Numbered from the stretch's first letter, positions 16,540-25,965 are shown. The stretch: 64,000 nucleotides of DNA from an uncultured Pseudomonadales bacterium (GCA_958296025.1 OY282430.1:1364001-1428000); one strand, 5' to 3'. Notes: generated from the letters alone by a model not told the origin. Numbers and translations are program-made.

Positions 16540-18705
16540 ATGAGCATCGCTGTTATTCGTGGCACCAATGACAAGCCGGTGGCAAGCGAGGAGTTGGCGG
16601 TGTTAATGGCTGACTGTCGCAGCGTCTCTGGCCACCTGTTCATCGGCTATCCAATTGTTAGCACACCCGATGGCCCGCATCGAATCGATGCCCTTTTAGT
16701 ATCGCCTGACCGCGGGCTCGTCGTCTTCGATCTCGTCGAAGGGCCGGAGCTCGGCGACTATCCAGACCGTCAGGACGACTCAGCCAACAAGCTCGAGGCA
16801 CGGCTCAAGACACATCGTGCGCTGGTGCAGCGTCGTAACTTGCTTATTCCAATCCGGACGTTGTCATTTGCACCCGGTGTTTCTGATCTGGAACGCGGAA
16901 GTGAGGTCGAATATCCACTCGCAGGACCAGATACGCTTTACGACACGCTTAGCAGATTCCGTTGGAAAGAGCCAGCAGAATGCGCTTACGAGGCTGCACT
17001 GTCTGCCATTGAGAACATCTCTTCGATTAGAAAGAGCCGCCGGAAGCGTATTGCAAGACAGCCTGATTCGCGAGGGGAGAAGCTGAAAGAGCTGGAAGAC
17101 TCGATTGCCACGCTCGACGCGATGCAAGGACGAGCGGTCATAGAAACCGTAGACGGCGTTCAACGCATTCGGGGGTTGGCGGGTTCCGGAAAAACTATCG
17201 TCCTCGCGCTGAAAGCGGCCTATCTCCATGCTCAGCACGCGGATTGGCGCATCGCCGTAACTTTCAACACGCGCTCGTTGAAGGGACACTTCCGTCGCCT
17301 TATAAACATCTTCTCGATCGAGCAGACCGGCCAAGAGCCCAACTGGCGCAACTTGCGCATCGTGAATGCTTGGGGTGCGCCGGGATCCGAGGATCGCGAC
17401 GGACTTTACTTCGAGTTCTGCCGTTCACATAACTTAGAGTACTTAGATTTCGGTTCTGCGAGGCAGAGGTTCCGAGGACGGGAGTTCGCCGAAGTGTGCA
17501 AGCTGGCTCTCGACCAATTGCGACAGTCGAAATTGAACACAAGGCAGCCTCGCTACGACGCCATTCTTGTGGACGAAGCGCAGGATCTTCCGGACTCCTT
17601 CCTCCAGATTTGCTATGAGCTCTTGGGCGAGCGTCGTCGCTTGGTATATGCCTATGACGAATTGCAAAATCTCAGCGGAGGAACGGTGTCGCCTCCGGAG
17701 GTGATGTTTGGTAACCACAAGAACGGCACACCGCGGGTCCGGTTTGACGGGTCTGAAACCAACACCCGTGACCTGATTCTTCAGAAGTGCTACCGGAACT
17801 CGCGGCCAGTGCTCACCACGGCACATGCACTCGGTTTCGGGATATATCGTAGCCCGGGCGGAGTTGGCGACACCGGGCTCGTGCAGATGTTCGAATCGCC
17901 CCACCTGTGGCGTGAAATCGGATACCAGGTCCGTGACGGGGAGTTGCAAGACGGATCTTCGGTGACACTTCACCGAACGAAAGACACGAGTCCACGATTT
18001 CTCGAATCCCATTCGCCCCAGGATGACCTAGTGCAGTTCATCTCATTTGATAGCAAGGAGCAACAATGCGAATGGGTGGTCGAAGCGATCAAGATGAACT
18101 TGGATGAGGACGAGCTCCGGCACGATGACCTCGTTGTTATCAATCCGAACCCGCTCACCACCCGTGCCGAAGCTGGCCTAATTCGGAGCCGCCTTTGGGA
18201 TCTCGGTGTCGACTCGCATATCGCGGGCGTGGATACGAGCCCGGACATCTTTTTCGAGGAACGCGTGGACTCCATCACTTTCACGGGGATCCACCGCGCG
18301 AAGGGTAACGAAGCTGGCATGGTATACGTTATCAATGCGCAAGACTGCCACGGTTCGGGACGAAACCTCGCCAGTATTCGAAACCGGCTGTTTGTAGCGA
18401 TCACTCGGAGCAAGGCGTGGGTTCGTGTACTCGGCATCGGTAGAGGCATGCACGCACTTATAGCCGAGTACGAGCAACTTGTGAGAAACGATTTTGAGTT
18501 GCGGTTTACATATCCGGCACAAAGTCAGCGTGAGCTCCTGCGTATCGTCCATCGAGACATGACGCAATCGGAACGTAATCGCGTGCGGAAGAGCGACAGG
18601 GAGCTTAGCGATCTTGTCCGGGGTCTTGATTCCGGGGAATTTCGCGTCGAAGACCTTGACAAGGAGCTGCTGGCCCGTTTACAGACTCACATGGGCTGGC
18701 AGTGA
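16540..18705 (+). CDS. SF1 (UvrD-like) helicase with degenerate nuclease-like N-terminus
   Basis: A 721-aa protein. Residues about 25-75 resemble a NERD/PD-(D/E)xK-like fold (HRIDALLVSPDRGLVVFDL, with D50 and D64), but the usual Lys of the catalytic EVK is not evident. The helicase core follows: Walker A GLAGSGKT (K218), Walker B DEAQD (D345-E346), CYRNSRP, FTGIHRAKGNEA (motif V) and VAITRSK (motif VI). ATG 16540 has CGGAG 7 bases upstream; a GTG at 16498 is less likely. The gene begins 57 bases after repeat copy A and is followed after 10 bases by a DUF2290-like gene. Its lower-GC codon use differs from neighbours, suggesting transfer. A nucleic-acid translocase role, possibly anti-phage, is inference. 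Confidence 0.85.
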   Translation: MSIAVIRGTNDKPVASEELAVLMADCRSVSGHLFIGYPIVSTPDGPHRIDALLVSPDRGLVVFDLVEGPELGDYPDRQDDSANKLEARLKTHRALVQRRNLLIPIRTLSFAPGVSDLERGSEVEYPLAGPDTLYDTLSRFRWKEPAECAYEAALSAIENISSIRKSRRKRIARQPDSRGEKLKELEDSIATLDAMQGRAVIETVDGVQRIRGLAGSGKTIVLALKAAYLHAQHADWRIAVTFNTRSLKGHFRRLINIFSIEQTGQEPNWRNLRIVNAWGAPGSEDRDGLYFEFCRSHNLEYLDFGSARQRFRGREFAEVCKLALDQLRQSKLNTRQPRYDAILVDEAQDLPDSFLQICYELLGERRRLVYAYDELQNLSGGTVSPPEVMFGNHKNGTPRVRFDGSETNTRDLILQKCYRNSRPVLTTAHALGFGIYRSPGGVGDTGLVQMFESPHLWREIGYQVRDGELQDGSSVTLHRTKDTSPRFLESHSPQDDLVQFISFDSKEQQCEWVVEAIKMNLDEDELRHDDLVVINPNPLTTRAEAGLIRSRLWDLGVDSHIAGVDTSPDIFFEERVDSITFTGIHRAKGNEAGMVYVINAQDCHGSGRNLASIRNRLFVAITRSKAWVRVLGIGRGMHALIAEYEQLVRNDFELRFTYPAQSQRELLRIVHRDMTQSERNRVRKSDRELSDLVRGLDSGEFRVEDLDKELLARLQTHMGWQ

Positions 18706-18715
18706 AGGTGGTGCG

Positions 18716-19393
18716 GTGCCGACCATCAATGAGATTAAGAAGCAGATCGACGGGCGGGTCCAATACCTAGTGAGAGTCGGCCTGGCAGACGAAATTCAGA
18801 GTGGATTCCGGCGTCAGGTAGGGAGGCGGGTCGAGATTACATTTCCGAACGCGACGTACGTCTCGGTGGCACTGAGAGGCTTCGAGTACGGTCAGATTTA
18901 TCGGCTGCTCGTCCGCAAACGCGTGTACAACGTAAGGATGCTTGACGGGGCGTTGATCCAGATGATGTATGAATTTTCTGGCGGTACGATCCTTCGTCAT
19001 AGGCTTGCATTCGTTCCGGCACCCCACCTTTACCACTTTCAGAGTAGCCCAGATGTATACTTGGAAGATGAAATTCACGGAGATGTGGTCGCGAAGAATG
19101 TCGTGCCGTTTCCTTTGCGGTACGACTATGACGTAGAGGATGGTCGCCATGTGGACCTGATACACCCGAAGTCCCATTTAACACTCGGCCAATACGAATA
19201 CTGCCGTATTCCCGTGTCGGCACCTGTCACTCCGCACTGGTTCATCGACTTCCTGCTCAGAAACTTTTACGATACTCCGACCCAACGCTACGCGGATGAA
19301 ATGCCGCCAGCCGGAGATTCTTTCGAAGAATCAATATCGGGAGCAGAGCGGCGTGTTGTTCATGTTGTAATTCCAAGGTCAGCGAGTCGATAG
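18716..19393 (+). CDS. DUF2290-like protein, partner of the SF1 helicase
   Basis: A 225-aa protein starting with GTG 18716, which has GAAGGTGG just upstream in the helicase stop region. Its segments (LDGALIQMMYEF, HRLAFVPAPHL, PDVYLEDEIHGD, HPKSHLTLGQY, CRIPVSAPVTP and DFLLRNFYDTP) match, from memory, the uncharacterised family DUF2290. No catalytic motif is known; the conserved His, Lys and acidic residues leave a nuclease or binding role open. The tight spacing to the helicase indicates a two-gene operon. GC content and codon use are low like the helicase. Function is unknown. Confidence 0.7.
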   Translation: MPTINEIKKQIDGRVQYLVRVGLADEIQSGFRRQVGRRVEITFPNATYVSVALRGFEYGQIYRLLVRKRVYNVRMLDGALIQMMYEFSGGTILRHRLAFVPAPHLYHFQSSPDVYLEDEIHGDVVAKNVVPFPLRYDYDVEDGRHVDLIHPKSHLTLGQYEYCRIPVSAPVTPHWFIDFLLRNFYDTPTQRYADEMPPAGDSFEESISGAERRVVHVVIPRSASR

Positions 19394-19599
19394 AGTTCGT
19401 AGCCTGAAATGGCGGTATATGCCGCGCGTATGGGTGTAACGGACGGTGCCTTCACCGTGCGGATCCTCGTAACAACGCGACCGGCGCATGCGTCGCGAAA
19501 GGCGCTAACCGCTGAGCTGTAACGCTGATCAGATAGGATCTGCGCACGCTTGTGGCACTATTCTTGGTCTGCCAGCCACACAAGTGGCCAACCGCCCTA

Positions 19600-19681
19600 G
19601 CCACCCGCGGGTGACCTCGTGACGCTCATGGGTGCGGTCCAGCAATGCAATCAGAACATTGACGTCCAGTAGCGCCCGCAT
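19600..19681 (-). pseudogene. VapC-like PIN toxin 5' remnant (copy B)
   Basis: Read from ATG at 19681 the minus strand encodes MRALLDVNVLIALLD, identical to the start of copy A at 15560, then decays after about 25 codons. As in copy A, the start overlaps the hsdR stop by one base. Only the first strand of the PIN fold remains. Confidence 0.65.
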
Positions 19682-20955
19682 CAGTCGCCCGTCTCCTCCC
19701 GCAGGCGGTCGATCAATTCATCGGTGACGAGGCCGCCACCGCGTTTCGGAAGTGGCCGGAAGCCGAGCACTGGGGCCGGTTCCTCGGCCCAAGCCGCCGA
19801 CAGCGCTTCCGCCTGCTCCAACACCGTTTCCGCCGCCTTCTCCCGCTTGTCCGGCGGGTAGCCGTGCTTGTTCAGGACGCGCTTCACGGCCCCCGCAGCT
19901 TGGCCCTGACGCTCTCGCGCCGAGTCCAGTCTATGGTGACGTTCTTGCGCACCGTTCGCACCAGTTCCAAGGCGATCAAGCGCAGCTTGTCGTCACCGAG
20001 CATCTGCACGGCGCTGTCGCTGGTCTCCAAGGCGTCGTAGAAGGCGAGCTCGTCCTTGCCGAGGCCCAACGCCTCGCCGCGCTCGTTGGCAGTTCGCATC
20101 GCACGGGCGAGCTCGATGAGTTCCTCAATGACCTGCGCGGCCTCCACGGCGCGGTTCTGGTAGCGCCCCAGCGCCTTTTCGAGCAGCTCGGCGAAGGAGC
20201 GAGCCTGCACCAGGTTTTCCCGCCGACGGATGGCGATCTCCCCGCTCAGCAGCTTGCGCAGCAGTTCCACGGCGACATTGGGGTGCTCCATGCCGCGCAC
20301 CTCGGCCAAGAACTCGTCCGAGAGGATGGAGATGTCCGGCTTCGGCAAACCCGCCGCGGCGAAGATGTCCGTCACGCCCTCCGGGGCCACGGCGCGGTCG
20401 ATGATCTGCCGCACGGCGTGATCCAGTTCCTCATCGGTACGCGCCTCGCCGGCAGAGCGTTTGGCGAGCGCGGCCTGCACGGCTTGGAAGAACGCCACAT
20501 CGTCTCGGATAGCCATCGCTTCGTCGTGCGGCACGGCCAGCGCGAAGCCTTGGGAAAGCTCCCGCACGGCCTTCACGCAGCGATCCTTGCCTTCCTCCTG
20601 CGCCAAGATGTGCTCTTGGGCTGCTGGCAACAGAGCTAGGCGCTCCGCCGGCTTGCCGTCGGTCCACTTGCGCCAATCAAAACCGTGAAAAAGAGCGCAG
20701 CAGATTTCATGCTTCTCCTGCATCAACGCCACCGCCTCGCCTTGGTCGAGCGCCGTTTGCCCCGTGCCGCCGCTCTCGGTGTAGGTGGCGAGCGCCTGCC
20801 TGAGTTCATTCGCCAAGCCCAGATAGTCCACCACCAAGCCGCCGGGTTTGTCCTTGAACACTCGGTTGACGCGGGCGATGGCCTGCATCAAGCCGTGACC
20901 GCGCATGGGCTTATCGACGTACAGGGTGTGCAGGCTGGGCGCGTCGAAACCGGTA
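19605..20955. repeat. Direct repeat copy B (vapC 5' end plus hsdR 3' end)
   Basis: The right-hand copy of the repeat described at 15490-16483. It is part of the longer hsdR gene and contains the roughly 360-base stretch missing from copy A. Same orientation as copy A, 3-4 kb apart; the helicase/DUF2290 pair lies between. Confidence 0.9.
19681..19887 (-). pseudogene. Detached C-terminal end of hsdR (out of frame)
   Basis: The last 68 codons of HsdR ([19 protein letters not shown] ... REETGD) lie in a different frame from the main hsdR frame. Copy A reads ...GGCCGCCCGC... here whereas this copy reads ...GGCCCCCGC..., so one G is missing near 19888-19892. Restoring it would give a single 1,079-aa protein. 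Confidence 0.8.
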
Positions 20956-22919
20956 AGCCACATGTCGCGCACGATGGCCACCTTGAAAGAATCGTCGGAG
21001 TCGCGGAAACGGCTGGCCAACGCTTCCCGGCGCGGCTTGTTGCGGATGTGCGGCTGCCAGTCCGGCGGGTCGGAAGCCGCACCGGTCATCACCACCTTCA
21101 TGCAGCCCTTGCCATCGTCTTCGTGATGCCAGTCCGGGCGCAGTTTCGCCAACTGGCGATAGATATCTATGCAGATGCGCCGGCTCATGCAGACGATCAT
21201 GGCCTTGCCGATCAGCGCTTCCGTGCGGTTCTCGAAGTGCGCGACGATGTCCTTGGCGACCAACGCCAAGCGCGGTTCGGCACCGACCAGCGCTTCGAGT
21301 TGCCCCCACTTGGTTTTCAGCTTCTCCTTGCGAACCATCTCCTCGCCTTCGGTGGCTTCCTCGAAGTCTGGGTCGATGTTGGGCCGCTCGCCCTCGTCCA
21401 AGGACAGCTTGGCGAGGCGGTTTTCGTAGTAGATCGGCACGGTCGCTTTGTCTTCCACGGCGCGCGCGATGTCGTAGATGCTGATGTAGTCGCCGAACAC
21501 GGCGCGGGTGTTCTTGTCGCCCGACTCCACGGGCGTGCCCGTGAAGCCAACGAAGGACGCTTGCGGCAAGGCGTCGCGCATGTGCGCGGCAAAGCCGTCG
21601 ATGAAGTCGTATTGGCTGCGATGCGCTTCGTCGGCGATCACCACGATGTTGCGCCGTTCCGACAGGACGGGATGCCGGTCGCCGCGCTCTTCCGGGAAGA
21701 ACTTCTGAATCGTGGTGAAGACCACGCCGCCGGACTGCACCGCCAGCTTTCTGCGCAGATCCGCCCGGTTCGCCGCCTGTACGGGCGGTTGCCGCAGGAT
21801 GTCTTGACAGCGGGCGAACGTGCCGAAGAGCTGATCGTCCAGATCGTTGCGATCGGTGAGCACCACGATGGTGGGGTTCGCCATTGCCGGTTCGCGCACG
21901 ATGCTCCCGGCGTAGAGCGCCATCGTGAGGCTCTTGCCGGCGCCTTGCGTATGCCATACCACGCCAATGCGCCGGTCGCCGGGGGCTCCGCCGGAACGCA
22001 GCCCGGTCTCGTAACGACCACGCGCCTCCGCCACCTGCTTCACGTCATGGTCGCCGGCCTTGGCGCGCAGCGTTTCGGCAACGCCCGTCCGAACGGCATG
22101 GAATTGATGGTAGCCGGCCATCTTCTTCGCCAATCGGCCGCTGCCATCGTCCTCGAACACAATGAAGCCGCGCAACAGCGCCAGAAACCGCCCAGGCTCG
22201 CAAGCGCCGTGCAACAACACTTGCAACTCCGGCGTGTTGGGGTCGGCGAGCTCTTGGCCGCCTATCGTCCGCCAGGGCTTGAACCACTCGCGCCCCGCGG
22301 TAAGCGTACCGATGCGGGCCGCCAAGCCATCCGAAACGATCAGCGCCGCGTTCATGGCGAACAAACCGAGTAGTTCAGCCCTGTAGGTTTGCAACTGTTG
22401 CCACGCCGTCCAGATCGTCGCGTCTTCATCGACGGCGCTTTTCAGTTCGATGACGACGAGCGGTAAGCCGTTCAGGAAGAGCACCACATCCGCCCGCCGC
22501 TCCCGCTTGTTCTCCACCACTGTGAACTGATTGACGGCCAGCCAGTCGTTGTTGGCGGGCTGGTCGAAGTCCACAACTTGCGCCTGAGCGCCGCGGACAC
22601 CGCCATTGGGTTGCTGGTATTCCACGGCGACGCCTTCGGCGAGCAGCCGATGGAAGGCACGGTTGCGAACTTCGAGCGTCGCGCCTTCGGGCCGCGTAAG
22701 CGCTCGGTAGGCATCTTCCAATGCGGGGGCGGGAAGATCGGGATTGAGCCGTTCGAGGGCATTCCGCAAACGGCGGGGAAGGAATGCCTCGGCGTAGTCG
22801 TCGCGCTGGGCAGCGTCCCCGCCCGGCGCGATGTCCGGGCCGTAGGCCGTCGACCAGCCGACCCCGCCCAACCACTCCAGCGCAGCGTCTTCGACCGTGG
22901 CTTCGGAGACGCCGCTCAC
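19884..22919 (-). CDS. hsdR: Type I restriction enzyme, motor/endonuclease subunit HsdR (3' frameshift)
   Basis: A 1,011-aa frame encoding the DNA-translocating nuclease of a type I restriction-modification system. The N-terminal RecB-like nuclease has [18 protein letters not shown] (D...ExK, residues about 142-160). The SF2 motor has Walker A TQGAGKS, DEAHRSQ, GFTGTP and [13 protein letters not shown] 22919 overlaps the hsdS stop by ATGA. The frame ends early (RAKLRGP) because of a one-base deletion relative to the duplicate fragment, removing the last 68 or so residues, which in this family contact the methylase core. Whether the shortened subunit still assembles is unknown; a sequencing error is possible. 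Confidence 0.9.
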   Translation of the reverse strand: MSGVSEATVEDAALEWLGGVGWSTAYGPDIAPGGDAAQRDDYAEAFLPRRLRNALERLNPDLPAPALEDAYRALTRPEGATLEVRNRAFHRLLAEGVAVEYQQPNGGVRGAQAQVVDFDQPANNDWLAVNQFTVVENKRERRADVVLFLNGLPLVVIELKSAVDEDATIWTAWQQLQTYRAELLGLFAMNAALIVSDGLAARIGTLTAGREWFKPWRTIGGQELADPNTPELQVLLHGACEPGRFLALLRGFIVFEDDGSGRLAKKMAGYHQFHAVRTGVAETLRAKAGDHDVKQVAEARGRYETGLRSGGAPGDRRIGVVWHTQGAGKSLTMALYAGSIVREPAMANPTIVVLTDRNDLDDQLFGTFARCQDILRQPPVQAANRADLRRKLAVQSGGVVFTTIQKFFPEERGDRHPVLSERRNIVVIADEAHRSQYDFIDGFAAHMRDALPQASFVGFTGTPVESGDKNTRAVFGDYISIYDIARAVEDKATVPIYYENRLAKLSLDEGERPNIDPDFEEATEGEEMVRKEKLKTKWGQLEALVGAEPRLALVAKDIVAHFENRTEALIGKAMIVCMSRRICIDIYRQLAKLRPDWHHEDDGKGCMKVVMTGAASDPPDWQPHIRNKPRREALASRFRDSDDSFKVAIVRDMWLTGFDAPSLHTLYVDKPMRGHGLMQAIARVNRVFKDKPGGLVVDYLGLANELRQALATYTESGGTGQTALDQGEAVALMQEKHEICCALFHGFDWRKWTDGKPAERLALLPAAQEHILAQEEGKDRCVKAVRELSQGFALAVPHDEAMAIRDDVAFFQAVQAALAKRSAGEARTDEELDHAVRQIIDRAVAPEGVTDIFAAAGLPKPDISILSDEFLAEVRGMEHPNVAVELLRKLLSGEIAIRRRENLVQARSFAELLEKALGRYQNRAVEAAQVIEELIELARAMRTANERGEALGLGKDELAFYDALETSDSAVQMLGDDKLRLIALELVRTVRKNVTIDWTRRESVRAKLRGP

Positions 22920-24511
22920 GTTGCGGTCTCGGCGATCTTCTCCGCGTCTCGGATGCGGATTTCGCCGGAGAGGAGTTTGGGGAGGAGGGTGTCGCGTAGG
23001 CTAGCAAGTGTGCGTGACTCCCTGCGCTTAAGGACTTGATGTTCAACCAAAGGTCCAACAAACGAATCAAATGCGGCGAACACCTCCGGCTCTCCTGTCA
23101 CGCATTCGAGTCCAACCACGTCGGAGGGCGAAACACGTTGATGGCTCCTGGATGTCCCAGTGGCCATACTTTGAAGCTTTTGTTGGAACGTGCTGTCGCT
23201 TAATATGATCGACAACAGCCCGCGACCGAGTCCCGCCTTTGGAACAAACACAAGAAACTCAGTAGAGGTGATCTTCGTGACATTCCCTCGGCAATCGGGC
23301 ACCCACACACGCGGTATCGATGGATTGAGCTTAGAAACCAAGACGGCTCCCTTCGGAATCAACGTTTTGTTGCTTCTGATACGCGATCCGTTCTCTACTA
23401 CGGGTTGGCGTCCGGCGTCGTAGGCAGGAATGCTGTAGTGTTCGAAGGTTGCTTCGGGGTGGCGGAACGGACTAACAGATACCCTACTAAGGGCCGCCAG
23501 TTCATCCAAACGCCACCAACGCCAACGCATCGGTATTCCAGTTCGGCAATCAACTTTTTTGGGGAATAGGTCAGCGGCCTCTTGTGGCCAACCAAATTTA
23601 GCGCCCCGTCCGTTCGCCTTTGCTCGAACAGGATCGAAGTCCACGAACCATGATTTGAACAGTGCGCTAATAGCCCCTTCCAGCGTCTCACCCGTGCGAC
23701 GGTTCAGTTCGATCTTGTCGTCGAGCGTACCGAGGACTTGCGCGATAGCGCACTGCTCGGAGATCGGTGGCAGACGCACCGGAAAGCGCGATACTTGTTC
23801 CCACTTGGCACGCGGCATCCGTGTGCCTTCGGTGCCTTGATTGGCGAAGTCAATGAGGAGCTTGGAGGCCAGCAGGTAAAAGAGATAGGCTGCGTCCACC
23901 TCCGAGCGCGGCCGCACTACCCAAATGTCCGTTGAGCAGATGCCATCAAAGTAGGCACGAACGACTTTGCGGAAATAGGGCCGCAACTTCCCGAACAGGA
24001 TGTCGCCGGCGCGAAAGGCAGTCTTCGTACTCTCCACATCCTGTGCCGTGCCGGTGCCAAGCAGCGACAGTGTTCCTTGGCCGATGTGTTCCAGACCAAT
24101 GTAGGGGAGATCCCCGCAGTCTGCAGGAGCAACTTTGTCGCCAACCAGCGACGCGCAGGTGCCAAGAGTTACCATCGGCCACTCATTGCACACAGACCGT
24201 TCCTTCCTTGCAAGCACCACATGCGCCGTTTCAATGCGCTTGCGGAAACTCTCAGGCACATCATCCCAAACAAACAAATCGACCCGGAATGGCAAATTGC
24301 TTTCATCGAACGCCTCCCGCAGTTCCGACACTCGGGGGCTTTGCTCTGGCTTGGCGAACGCCACCAAGTCCAGATCCGACGCTGGGTGCGAGGTCCATTT
24401 AACGCGGGAGCCGTAGGCCCACACGATGGTGTTGGGGAGGTGACGGTTCAGCAGCGCCAGCACCGTTCGGCGCTGTCCGGCAGTGAGGTCGATGGCGGGG
24501 GCTACTCCCAT
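22916..24511 (-). CDS. hsdS: Fusion: MNT (MntA-type) nucleotidyltransferase antitoxin + type I specificity subunit HsdS
   Basis: One uninterrupted 531-aa frame. Residues 1-105 are a minimal nucleotidyltransferase with the exact GSX10DXD motif (G34-S35 ... D46-x-D48) and third acidic residue D78 in RVDLFVWDD. From about residue 110 (EWPMVTLG) the protein is a normal HsdS with two target-recognition domains and conserved repeats containing [25 protein letters not shown] and, near the end, [17 protein letters not shown]. MntA antitoxins AMPylate HepT toxins; HsdS chooses the DNA site for the methylase and nuclease. The 5' end overlaps the HEPN partner gene by 10 bases and the 3' end overlaps hsdR by 4. 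I know of no standard family with this fusion. Confidence 0.9.
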   Translation of the reverse strand: MGVAPAIDLTAGQRRTVLALLNRHLPNTIVWAYGSRVKWTSHPASDLDLVAFAKPEQSPRVSELREAFDESNLPFRVDLFVWDDVPESFRKRIETAHVVLARKERSVCNEWPMVTLGTCASLVGDKVAPADCGDLPYIGLEHIGQGTLSLLGTGTAQDVESTKTAFRAGDILFGKLRPYFRKVVRAYFDGICSTDIWVVRPRSEVDAAYLFYLLASKLLIDFANQGTEGTRMPRAKWEQVSRFPVRLPPISEQCAIAQVLGTLDDKIELNRRTGETLEGAISALFKSWFVDFDPVRAKANGRGAKFGWPQEAADLFPKKVDCRTGIPMRWRWWRLDELAALSRVSVSPFRHPEATFEHYSIPAYDAGRQPVVENGSRIRSNKTLIPKGAVLVSKLNPSIPRVWVPDCRGNVTKITSTEFLVFVPKAGLGRGLLSIILSDSTFQQKLQSMATGTSRSHQRVSPSDVVGLECVTGEPEVFAAFDSFVGPLVEHQVLKRRESRTLASLRDTLLPKLLSGEIRIRDAEKIAETAT

Positions 24512-24945
24512 GCATCTCCACTCATGGTTTGATAAAGGTCGATGGCGTCGTCAATGAAGGCGGACACCACTTCAAGGCGGGCCTTCGCCTTCTCTCCGTC
24601 ATAGTCGTGGGCCGTGTCGATGCGCTTCTGAGCGTACACCAGCCATTGATCAATCGGCGAGCGAAACAGACCGTTCTGATCCGCCATTTTGAAGAGCGGT
24701 TTGGGGCTGTTGGGCGCATCCGGTATCCCGAGCCCGTCGATCAGGTAGCGTCTCAACACCTTCCACAGGCAGTCGTAGCAGGTCTCGAAGCGTTGGATGA
24801 CCGATTCGGTGACCGCCTCTCTGTCGAGTCGGGGCCGGCGTACCCCCGCATTTTGGTAATTGGCGCATTGTTCCTGAAGTCGCTGCAGCGACAGGCGGAA
24901 CTTGCCGTAATCGATCAGGGGAAGTGGCGGCTGGCCTTCACTCAT
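24502..24945 (-). CDS. HepT-like HEPN toxin (HI0074 family)
   Basis: A 147-aa all-helical HEPN protein of the nucleotidyltransferase-partner type (HI0074 family). It starts MSEGQPPLPLIDYGKFRLSL and carries R108-IDTA-H113-D-Y115, which fits the RX4HXY motif of HepT ribonuclease toxins. In the studied MntA-HepT system the Tyr of this motif is AMPylated by the MNT antitoxin; Y115 is the equivalent here (inference). The gene overlaps the MNT-HsdS fusion by 10 bases, so toxin and antitoxin are translationally coupled, with the antitoxin physically part of the restriction system. Confidence 0.85.
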   Translation of the reverse strand: MSEGQPPLPLIDYGKFRLSLQRLQEQCANYQNAGVRRPRLDREAVTESVIQRFETCYDCLWKVLRRYLIDGLGIPDAPNSPKPLFKMADQNGLFRSPIDQWLVYAQKRIDTAHDYDGEKAKARLEVVSAFIDDAIDLYQTMSGDAWE

Positions 24946-24969
24946 CTTTGCGTCTCGGTTGCGCCGCAG

Positions 24970-25200
24970 TCAATGCGAGGTGCGCTGCAAGACCACCGCT
25001 TCCACAGTGATCTGCCCCTTGGCGTCGTCGGGATGCCCATGCACTCCTTGCCAGTCGTGCTTGCCGGTGTTGAGGACAATCCTGGTCTGTGTGATCTGCT
25101 CCGGTGCCAAGTCGTCGTAGCCTTCCTCGTATCCGTTTACCACCACCCGCAAGTCGCTTGGATACTTTTGCAGGACTGCGATGAGTTCTTCGACCGTCAT
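24970..25200 (-). CDS. Small conserved-looking protein of unknown function
   Basis: A 76-aa protein starting MTVEELIAVLQKYPSDLRV and containing NGYEEGYDDLAPEQI. The ATG at 25200 has GGAGG about nine bases upstream, which fixes the start; a longer frame reaching 25341 runs through the antisense of a HEPN remnant and is not supported. No function recognised, though the sequence reads like a folded soluble domain I have seen only as hypothetical proteins. It lies between the TOPRIM-like gene and the HEPN gene, in the same orientation. Confidence 0.65.
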   Translation of the reverse strand: MTVEELIAVLQKYPSDLRVVVNGYEEGYDDLAPEQITQTRIVLNTGKHDWQGVHGHPDDAKGQITVEAVVLQRTSH

Positions 25201-25239
25201 TGCATGATCCTCCGCGATGGCCGCGTCCAGCCATCGTTT

Positions 25240-25343
25240 CCCCCGATCGACTAAAGCAAGCTCCTCCTCTCGCTGAAGCGACTTGAGGAACAACACGCCG
25301 ACCACCAGGATGCAGGGGGCCGCCGATTCCAATTTGATCATGA
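25240..25343 (+). pseudogene. Remnant of a second HepT-like HEPN gene, opposite strand
   Basis: On the plus strand this stretch reads PPID-stop-SKLLLSLKRLEEQ and continues to DAGGRR. The 5' part of the intact HEPN gene (24825-24935, minus strand) reads PLIDYGKFRLSLQRLQEQ and NAGVRR. The two DNA stretches are therefore diverged inverted copies. The remnant has a stop codon in its first codons and no continuation. Confidence 0.6.
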
Positions 25344-25365
25344 CGTCTATAGACGCCTACTCCCG

Positions 25366-25965
25366 TTACAGGTTGGTCCGTCGTCCAGCAACTTTCCACT
25401 GTTGGAAAACGTGGCGAAGTTCTTCCACAAAGCGGTGAAGGGAAGGATCTGCCCGAGCTGCACTCCTGATGTCCATTTGCCGCACGATGTCCTCCGCAAA
25501 CTCGATGCCCCCAAGCCGGGGCACCATACCGGTGGCGCGGACGGATGTGAAGAGTTTGTGCTTGTACCGGCCACGGTCGCATTTGCGGTCCGGCGCGTCA
25601 CAGCCCTTGCCGAAAACGGACTTGAATGCGGCGCCGTCGAGCAGCAGCCATCGCTCGATGTGGGGGTCGGGAACCGCAAGAACCACCGGCGAAACCGTTG
25701 CCGAAACATCAATATCTCTGATGCGCTGCTGCCATCCGCTGCAGTTGGCGTCCGTCGCCACGACGATCAGATCGGGATGGTCGCCTTGTTGCGTCAAGTC
25801 GGTTAGATACTGTTTAAGCTCCTGCACGACACGGCCATGGCCCCGAACGGCACTACGCCAATCGAGCCGGACAGCTAAGCCGCTTTCTTCGGCCAGACGT
25901 TGCACAAGCGCGCCGACGACTTGCCGATGTGCGTGGTCCTCCACGAACAATGCCACATCATGCAC
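25366..25965 (-). CDS. TOPRIM-like (DUF4276/DUF4435-type) effector paired with an ATPase
   Basis: A 199-aa protein. It opens VALFVEDHAHRQVVGAL, where E9 is placed like the TOPRIM glutamate, followed by DLIVVATDANCSGW (D72, N74) in place of the DxD strand, and PDPHIERWLLLD, a segment I associate with DUF4276-type TOPRIM proteins. It overlaps the ATPase gene by 8 bases. An ABC-type ATPase followed by a small TOPRIM protein is the architecture of the PARIS anti-phage system (AriA/AriB) and of OLD-like pairs. A nuclease or toxin role triggered through the ATPase is inference. Confidence 0.6.
   Translation of the reverse strand: MHDVALFVEDHAHRQVVGALVQRLAEESGLAVRLDWRSAVRGHGRVVQELKQYLTDLTQQGDHPDLIVVATDANCSGWQQRIRDIDVSATVSPVVLAVPDPHIERWLLLDGAAFKSVFGKGCDAPDRKCDRGRYKHKLFTSVRATGMVPRLGGIEFAEDIVRQMDIRSAARADPSLHRFVEELRHVFQQWKVAGRRTNL

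Noticed and set aside
16540-19393. Interpretation of the helicase/DUF2290 module as a composite transposon
   Set aside because: The flanking repeats are hsdR/vapC gene pieces, not insertion sequences, and no transposase or terminal inverted repeats are present.
20685-22373. Plus-strand open frame of 562 codons opposite hsdR
   Set aside because: HsdR motifs are clear on the minus strand; the plus-strand translation is low-complexity shadow sequence.
24970-25341. 123-codon form of the small gene between TOPRIM-like and HEPN genes
   Set aside because: The first 47 codons are antisense to a HEPN remnant; ATG 25200 has the ribosome-binding site.
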